Notes under the pieces: generated by a model
What the model saw: the letters and a program-made list of their open reading frames with translations, nothing else
Databases searched by the model: none
Told to the model about the DNA's origin: nothing
Source of the DNA: Candidatus Avelusimicrobium pullarium
Lineage (GTDB): Bacteria; Elusimicrobiota; Elusimicrobia; Elusimicrobiales; Elusimicrobiaceae
Direction: 5' to 3'
Assembly (NCBI GenBank): GCA_944323745.1
Contig: CALUTQ010000002.1
Coordinates: forward strand, 496,001 to 560,000
DNA length: 64,000 nt
Translations under genes and position numbers: made by a program
Shown here: in pieces, positions 59,460-64,000 of the stretch
Numbering within the stretch: the stretch's first letter is position 1
Layout: each line of letters begins with the position of its first letter

Positions 59460-60662
59460 TTATTTGCCTTTGGCTTTTTTTACGGCGTCCACCACTTTGG
59501 GCAAAAGCTGCCGCGCATCACCCACAAAACCGTATTTGCATACGTTAAAGATGGGGGCGTTGGCGTCTTTGTTCACAGCAATAATCACGTCGCTGTGTTC
59601 CATACCCACAATGTGCTGCACCGCGCCGGAAATACCGCACGCCACATACAGCTTGGCCGCTACGGTTACGCCGGACTGACCGACCTGTTTTTCTTTGGGT
59701 CTGAGTCCCAAGTCAATGGCCGCGCGGGAAGCACCCACCGCACCGCCCAGCTCGGCAGCCAAATCATCCAGCAAGGCAAAGCCTGCCGCGTCTTTCATAC
59801 CGCGGCCGCCGGCAATGACCACTTCGGCTTCGTCCAATTTTTCCTGGGCGGAAGTTTCGTCAAAGTGTTTGCTGATAATGCGCACCTTGCCCGCTTCGGC
59901 GGGCACGGCAATCGCTTCGTTGACGATTTGCGCCATACTGCCCGGGCGGGTAACCACTTTTTTAAACACGTTGGGGCGCACGGTGGACATTTGCGGACGA
60001 TAGTCCGGGCATTTGATGTCTGCCATAATGTTGCCGCCGAAAGCGGGACGGGTTTGAATAAGCAAACCGTCCGCCACGGAAAGGCCCGTGCAGTCGGCCG
60101 TCAAGCCCACAAACAGTTCCGAAGAAATGCGCGGGGACAAATCGCGGCCGATATACGTGGAAGGAAACAGCACCACGCTGGGGTTATATTTTTTAATCAG
60201 CGTTACCATAGCATTGGCATACGCAATGGTATTGTAATCGTGATAGGCGGCACCGTTGACGGCATAAATTTTGTCGGCGCCGTAAGAAGACAGCTCGGCA
60301 AAATATTTATCCACGCCGTCGCCAATGACTACGGCGCAAAGTTCTTCGCCCAGCTGGTCGGCCAGTTCGCGGCCTTTGGACAAAAGTTCAAAGCCCACGG
60401 GGCGCACCTTTTGGGTTTTTCCGTCATCGGTAATTTCAATAAAGGCCCACACGCCTTTGTAGGCGGAAAGGTCTTTTTTAACATTGGCCGCACCCGTAGC
60501 CGGCAAAGACAGGGCTTTAACGGGGCACACGCTCACGCACGCGCCGCACATCGTGCAGCTGCTGTTGGGCACCGCTTTGCGGTTGACCAAGGAGAGCGCT
60601 CCGAACGGACAAGTGGCCACGCATTTGCCGCAGCCGACACAATTAGAAGCAACCTGAATCAT
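59460..60662 (-). CDS. etfA: Electron transfer flavoprotein alpha subunit with N-terminal ferredoxin
   Basis: A 400-residue EtfA. Residues 1-65 form a 2[4Fe-4S] ferredoxin (CVGCGKCVATCPFG and CTMCGACVSVCPVKA), not present in classical EtfA of about 320 residues. The EtfA domain follows with VWAFIEITDDGKTQKV, PSTYIGRDLSPRI, and the FAD-binding C-terminus with KEKQVGQSGVTVAAKLYVAC and GISGAVQHIVGMEHSDVII. The ferredoxin suggests electron exchange with ferredoxin or hydrogenase, as in CarE of the caffeyl-CoA reductase-Etf complex. Start overlaps etfB by four bases. Confidence 0.95.
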   Translation of the reverse strand: MIQVASNCVGCGKCVATCPFGALSLVNRKAVPNSSCTMCGACVSVCPVKALSLPATGAANVKKDLSAYKGVWAFIEITDDGKTQKVRPVGFELLSKGRELADQLGEELCAVVIGDGVDKYFAELSSYGADKIYAVNGAAYHDYNTIAYANAMVTLIKKYNPSVVLFPSTYIGRDLSPRISSELFVGLTADCTGLSVADGLLIQTRPAFGGNIMADIKCPDYRPQMSTVRPNVFKKVVTRPGSMAQIVNEAIAVPAEAGKVRIISKHFDETSAQEKLDEAEVVIAGGRGMKDAAGFALLDDLAAELGGAVGASRAAIDLGLRPKEKQVGQSGVTVAAKLYVACGISGAVQHIVGMEHSDVIIAVNKDANAPIFNVCKYGFVGDARQLLPKVVDAVKKAKGK

Positions 60663-61447
60663 TTGACAAAACTCTCCTTTTTCAAAATTTCAACAAACTT
60701 GGCGGCCATTTCTTCGGCAGAGCCGGAAATCATTTCGCCTTTGGCTCTGGCAGCCGGCGGGAAAATGCGCGCCACACGGGTGGGCGAGCCTTCCAACCCC
60801 ACCTTATGCAGGTCGGCATTGATGTCCGCCGCGGACCAAACGTAAATTTGTTTATCCTGCGCTTTATGCGCCGCCATAAAAGACGGATATTTGGCCACAT
60901 AGTCCACCGGCATCGTCATCGTGATGAGCACCGGCAGGTCGGCTTGCATAATCTGGTGGCCGCCTTCAATGAGCTTTTTGACTACGGCGTGCTGGCCGTC
61001 GCTGTCCACGCTGTCGCAGAACGTAATTTGCGGGATGCCCAGGTGGAAAGCAATGCCGGGGCCCGTTTGGGCCGTATCGCCGTCAATAGCCATTTGGCCG
61101 CAGAGGATCAAATCGTACTGGCCGACTTTCCGAATGGTGGTGGCCAATGCGTAAGACGTGGCCCACGTATCGGAACCGGCAAAGGCACGGTCGGAAAGCA
61201 ATACGCCTTCGTCAGCGCCCAAGGCCAAGGCCAGGCGCAGCACGGCTACGGCCTGGTTGGGGCCCATAGACACCACCGTCACTTTGGCGCCCGTTTTGGC
61301 TTTAATGGCCAGGGCTTTTTCCAGCGCGTAGTGGTCATAGGGGTTTAAAATGCTGGGTACGCCGGCACGAATGAGGGTGCCGGTCTTCGGGTCCACCTTG
61401 ACCTGGGTGGAATCGGGTACTTGTTTAATACATACGATAATGTTCAT
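60659..61447 (-). CDS. etfB: Electron transfer flavoprotein beta subunit
   Basis: A 262-residue EtfB: CIKQVPDSTQVKVDPKTGTL at the N-terminus, ALAIKAKTGAKVTVVSMGPN, DLILCGQMAIDGDTAQTGPG and VLITMTMPVDY. The sequence DTAQTGPG lies in the nucleotide site that separates bifurcating from non-bifurcating Etfs, but I cannot classify it by eye. It is placed ten bases after the acyl-CoA dehydrogenase gene. Confidence 0.95.
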   Translation of the reverse strand: MNIIVCIKQVPDSTQVKVDPKTGTLIRAGVPSILNPYDHYALEKALAIKAKTGAKVTVVSMGPNQAVAVLRLALALGADEGVLLSDRAFAGSDTWATSYALATTIRKVGQYDLILCGQMAIDGDTAQTGPGIAFHLGIPQITFCDSVDSDGQHAVVKKLIEGGHQIMQADLPVLITMTMPVDYVAKYPSFMAAHKAQDKQIYVWSAADINADLHKVGLEGSPTRVARIFPPAARAKGEMISGSAEEMAAKFVEILKKESFVK

Positions 61448-61456
61448 AGTATGTCC

Positions 61457-63097
61457 TTATGCTTTAAAAGTATCTCTGAGTTTGGCCGACACGAGGTCTT
61501 CGTCGTTAATCAAGCCGGTCATTTTTTCTTCAATGCCGACCAGATTGACGCCGGCGGACAAATCTTGCGCAGAGGCAGCGCCCACGCCCAAGATGAGTTT
61601 CATTCCTTCGGTGGCAATCTTAAACGCGCTCAAGCGGGCATTGACGCGAGACATTACTTTGAGCGTATTTAAGTCAAAGCGGCTGCCTTCGGTCACTTTG
61701 CCTTCGGCGCACTGGCGCGCAAAAACGGCGGCCACTTCCGCTTCGCTGATCAGGTCGCCCAGCATAAAGGTAATATACTGGTGGCGGGTCAGTTTCTGGG
61801 CGCGGCAGTCTTCCAGCACGCGGGCCAAAGCGCGCAAACCCAAGGCCACGCTGTCTGCACCCACATCGGGGTGCTGCGCGTGAATGGCTTCAAATTCTTC
61901 GGCTTGTTTGATGTAGTACTGACCGCGGGTCTTGAGGTGTTCCTGCCAGCGGCCGCGGAAGATGGTCATTTCCAGCACTTCGCTGGTGCCTTCGTAAATG
62001 CAGGTAATTTTGACGTCGCGTTTAATTTTTTCCACCGCAAATTCTTTGGTATAGCCGAAACCGCCCATCGCCTGAATGGAATCTTCGGCGGCCTTGTTGC
62101 CCGATTCGGTGGCATAGAGTTTGGCAATGGCGCCTTCAGTGGCTAAGCCGTGGTTATTGACTTCCAGCTGTTTGGCCGTCCAGTCAATGTACGCGCGGGC
62201 CGCTTCAAAGCGCACATAGTGCGGGGTGATGAGCTTAAGCATAAAGCCCTGCTTTTGGGCCAGCGGGCCGCCGGCCTGAATGCGCTGCTGGGCGTAAATT
62301 AAAGCGGTTTCTACGGCTTCTTCGCCGGCGCCCAAACCAAACGCGGCTACCATAAGGCGCGTATAGCCAAACACGGCCTGCGCCTGCAGGAACCCTTTGC
62401 CTTCTTCCAAACCGATTAAATTTTCGGCCGGCACGTACACTTCGTCAAAAGCCAAACCGGCAGTGTTGGACAAGCGAATGCCGTGTTTGTCTTCGTGCGC
62501 GTCCTGCGTAAAGCCGGGGGTGCCTTTTTCCACAATAAACCAGCTCGGGCCGCCCGGGGCCAAAGCCAGCACGGTGTAAATATCGGCTACGCCGCCGTTG
62601 GAAATCCACATTTTGCTGCCGGTGATTTTATAACCGACGATTTTGCCGTCCTTTTCCACGCGGTCGGCACGGGTGCGCAAAGACACCAGGTCAGAGCCGG
62701 CGTCGGCTTCCGTCGCGCCGTAAGCGACCAGTTTGTTTTCGTGCGCAATTTTTTGGAACCATTTGGCCTTTTGTTCCGGGGTGCCGCCTACGTTAATCGG
62801 GTCGCTGCCCAAGAAGGTGGCAAACACGCCGGTGGCGATACCCAAATCAATGCGCGCCAGCTGTTCGCAAACGCGGTAGATTTCGGTCGTCTGGCCGCCG
62901 AGGCCGCCGTATTCTTCGGGAATAAGCAAAAGATGCACGCCCAGCACGTCGTGGTCGTACATCTCTTTTAAAATATCTAGGGGAATTTCGTTCTTCGCGT
63001 CGTGTTCGCGGAGAAACTCGTGGGAAATCCTGTTCTTGGCATATTGCTTCAAACTGTCCAACATCAGGTTCCTGGTAGTCAGGTCATTTTTTGCCAT
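61457..63097 (-). CDS. Acyl-CoA dehydrogenase with C-terminal extension
   Basis: A 546-residue flavoprotein. The first ~390 residues are a normal acyl-CoA dehydrogenase with YGGLGGQTTEIYRVCEQLAR, KLVAYGATEADAGSDLVSLR and the catalytic Glu in KITCIYEGTSEVLEMTIFRG. About 150 further residues form a helical C-terminal domain, as in long-chain enzymes. With EtfAB it should reduce or oxidise an acyl-CoA while passing electrons to ferredoxin or NAD; in an anaerobe the reductive direction (for example crotonyl- to butyryl-CoA, or another enoyl-CoA) is plausible. GGAG precedes the ATG. Confidence 0.93.
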   Translation of the reverse strand: MAKNDLTTRNLMLDSLKQYAKNRISHEFLREHDAKNEIPLDILKEMYDHDVLGVHLLLIPEEYGGLGGQTTEIYRVCEQLARIDLGIATGVFATFLGSDPINVGGTPEQKAKWFQKIAHENKLVAYGATEADAGSDLVSLRTRADRVEKDGKIVGYKITGSKMWISNGGVADIYTVLALAPGGPSWFIVEKGTPGFTQDAHEDKHGIRLSNTAGLAFDEVYVPAENLIGLEEGKGFLQAQAVFGYTRLMVAAFGLGAGEEAVETALIYAQQRIQAGGPLAQKQGFMLKLITPHYVRFEAARAYIDWTAKQLEVNNHGLATEGAIAKLYATESGNKAAEDSIQAMGGFGYTKEFAVEKIKRDVKITCIYEGTSEVLEMTIFRGRWQEHLKTRGQYYIKQAEEFEAIHAQHPDVGADSVALGLRALARVLEDCRAQKLTRHQYITFMLGDLISEAEVAAVFARQCAEGKVTEGSRFDLNTLKVMSRVNARLSAFKIATEGMKLILGVGAASAQDLSAGVNLVGIEEKMTGLINDEDLVSAKLRDTFKA

Positions 63098-63147
63098 GGG
63101 GTAATATCTCCATTACAATATATATATGTAAATGATACCAATTTTTG

Positions 63148-63178
63148 AGCCCCCGCGCATACACACGGGGGCTCTTTA
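63148..63178. other. GC-rich hairpin between acd and a pilin gene
   Basis: GAGCCCCCGCG / CACGGGGGCTC stem with loop CATACA. The T run after it is weak on either strand, so it may be an inefficient terminator or an mRNA end-protection structure. It follows the pilin at 63,222 by about 45 bases on the minus strand. Confidence 0.5.
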
Positions 63179-63221
63179 AGCTAAGGATATCCATCTTTTT
63201 ACAAAGCTAAAACTAAATTTA

Positions 63222-63719
63222 TTAATTAAGTTTATAATAATTATTACTACCATTATTATGATCTATAACGGAAGACCCCAAAGATTTACAAATATTATTT
63301 AGTTTTTCATCCGCTTGCGGGGCTATACAGAATTGTGCCCCTCCCCAACCAGTAAACTGCTGACAAAACTCAAACCCCAAATTCTTTTGTGGATGATGGG
63401 CAATAATACCGCATCCCCCGTTTTCATATCTGTAATAACTGTTTTCGGGAACTTTAATATCCAAATCATCTAAGCTGGTAATTGTTTCCCCATTAGTCAT
63501 TATATATACGTTTAGGGAATTCTGCAAAGCACGCAGCATAGTAACCGCTTCCACCGCGCGGGTTTTTTCCACCGCTTTTTCATATTGCGGCAGCGCAATA
63601 GCCGCCAAAATGCCAATAATCAGCACCACCACCAAAAGCTCAATAAGCGTAAACCCGCCCAATTTGCCTTTGGCGGGGTTTTCAGAACAAATAGTGTTTT
63701 TTTGATAAATTTTGCACAT
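63222..63719 (-). CDS. Type IV pilin with start-codon hairpin (second)
   Basis: A 165-residue pilin from the ATG at 63719. The leader MCKIYQKNTICSENPAKGKL is long, followed by GGFTLIELLVVVLIIGILAA and a mature part with Cys in GGCGIIAHH, FEFCQQF, QFCIAP and ICKSLGSS. The start codon is in the loop of the same 19-base inverted repeat seen at 52,387, with the same TTGACT-16-TAAATT placed for a leaderless mRNA. The leader codons after the ATG encode the hairpin arm, giving the shared M(S/C)KIYQKN start. Confidence 0.93.
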   Translation of the reverse strand: MCKIYQKNTICSENPAKGKLGGFTLIELLVVVLIIGILAAIALPQYEKAVEKTRAVEAVTMLRALQNSLNVYIMTNGETITSLDDLDIKVPENSYYRYENGGCGIIAHHPQKNLGFEFCQQFTGWGGAQFCIAPQADEKLNNICKSLGSSVIDHNNGSNNYYKLN

Positions 63720-63740
63720 ACGCAAAATTTATCAAAAAAA
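63697..63740 (-). repeat. Perfect inverted repeat around the second pilin start codon
   Basis: Arms 63697-63715 and 63722-63740, identical to the copy at 52,387-52,430, loop ACATAC. The -10 TAAATT is at 63726-63731 and TTGACT at 63748-63753. Confidence 0.9.
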
Positions 63741-63772
63741 AAAAACAAGTCAAGCCGTTTGGTTTTATCAAT

Positions 63773-63803
63773 AAAAAAGCCTCTGCCAAAGCAGAGGCCT
63801 TTT
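63773..63803 (-). terminator. Terminator of the partial pilin gene
   Basis: Minus-strand GCCTCTGC TTTG GCAGAGGC followed by TTTTTT, 20 bases after the stop. Confidence 0.9.
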
Positions 63804-63817
63804 TAAAATCTCCGCGA

Positions 63818-64000
63818 TTATATTCCGATACCTTCGGTATGGCGGTTTATATCACATTCTTCGTAGCCACACAAAGATTTACAGAATCTTTTGCCAAATT
63901 CTGTCTGGCCGGCGCAGGCCAATATTTCTTCCGTATCTCTGGAATGAGGAGCCCACGCAATGGCATAGTCTGCATCACTAGACGAAGCAAAAGATTTCGG
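63818..64000 (-). CDS. C-terminal part of a type IV pilin (runs off the window)
   Basis: Sixty codons ending in TAA at 63818-63820. The protein reads in part DADYAIAWAPHSRDTEEILA, CAGQTEFGKRFCKSLCGYEE, then CDINRHTEGIGI. The Cys-Lys-Ser motif before the end matches VCKSMGG and ICKSLGS in the two complete neighbours, so it is the C-terminus of another pilin of the same family. The N-terminus lies beyond the window. Confidence 0.75.
   Translation of the reverse strand, partial: PKSFASSSDADYAIAWAPHSRDTEEILACAGQTEFGKRFCKSLCGYEECDINRHTEGIGI

Noticed and set aside
1-64000. Prophage, insertion sequence, integron or CRISPR-Cas system
   Set aside because: I looked for transposase, integrase, capsid, Cas and repeat-spacer patterns and saw none.

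Overview
The window reads as a bacterial chromosome segment, most likely from a host-associated member of the Elusimicrobiota. This is inference, based on many dispersed type IV pilin genes with a near-identical prepilin N-terminus (GFTLIELLVVVLIIGILAA) and a Cys-Lys-Ser motif near the C-terminus, a Tad locus in which TadZ and TadA are fused, and -10-like hexamers placed exactly six bases before many ATG codons. I see no rRNA, transposase, integrase, phage gene or CRISPR array. Almost everything from 1 to 39,859 is on the minus strand.

Region 1 (1-24,836), surface and secretion. A promoter near 24,700 starts a minus-strand run: a 1,605-residue exported protein with FlgD-like Ig repeats, a PorV/PorQ-like barrel, two Flp pilins, TadE, CpaB, a minimal secretin, fused TadZ-TadA, TadB, TadC, a TPR protein, a HAMP protein without a kinase, a small membrane protein and an exported thioredoxin-fold protein, closed by a terminator at 7,553. 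Next come a membrane histidine kinase, a soluble receiver-kinase hybrid, a LuxR-type regulator, and a third Flp-like pilin with TadG- and TadE-like proteins. A separate promoter at 1,914-1,942 drives a membrane-anchored protein with a Gly-Tyr-Asn tail.

Region 2 (24,837-39,859), housekeeping. Twelve tightly packed minus-strand genes run site-2 protease, trpS, scpA, scpB, glgA, phoA, ftsX-like, envC-like, S41 protease, tsaD, a solute-binding-protein-like protein without a signal peptide, and a GAF-GGDEF diguanylate cyclase. A ClC channel gene lies upstream.

Region 3 (40,009-52,760), mixed. Plus-strand marC and dsbD-like genes, three pilin-like genes and a fused MsrB-MsrA gene are followed by a gene-poor stretch with a possible structured RNA and two tRNA genes (Glu, Lys). 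Then come an anchored coiled-coil protein, a sugar nucleotidyltransferase, malQ, ridA, a pilin, the rpsF-ssb-rpsR-rplI operon with a small RNA-like unit before it, another pilin, and a DUF167 gene. glgA, malQ and the nucleotidyltransferase suggest glycogen or alpha-glucan storage.

Region 4 (52,846-64,000). gpmI, a DnaQ-like exonuclease, a membrane protein and a histidine kinase are divergent from an exported carboxymuconolactone-decarboxylase-fold protein. Two small unknown genes follow, then an acyl-CoA dehydrogenase-etfB-etfA operon in which EtfA carries a ferredoxin domain, and one complete plus one partial pilin gene.

The most unusual signals are a 60-base promoter/start-codon hairpin shared almost exactly by two pilin genes 11 kb apart, widespread promoter geometry predicting leaderless mRNAs, the fused TadZ-TadA with its associated surface proteins, and a cytoplasmic binding-protein fold beside a diguanylate cyclase.
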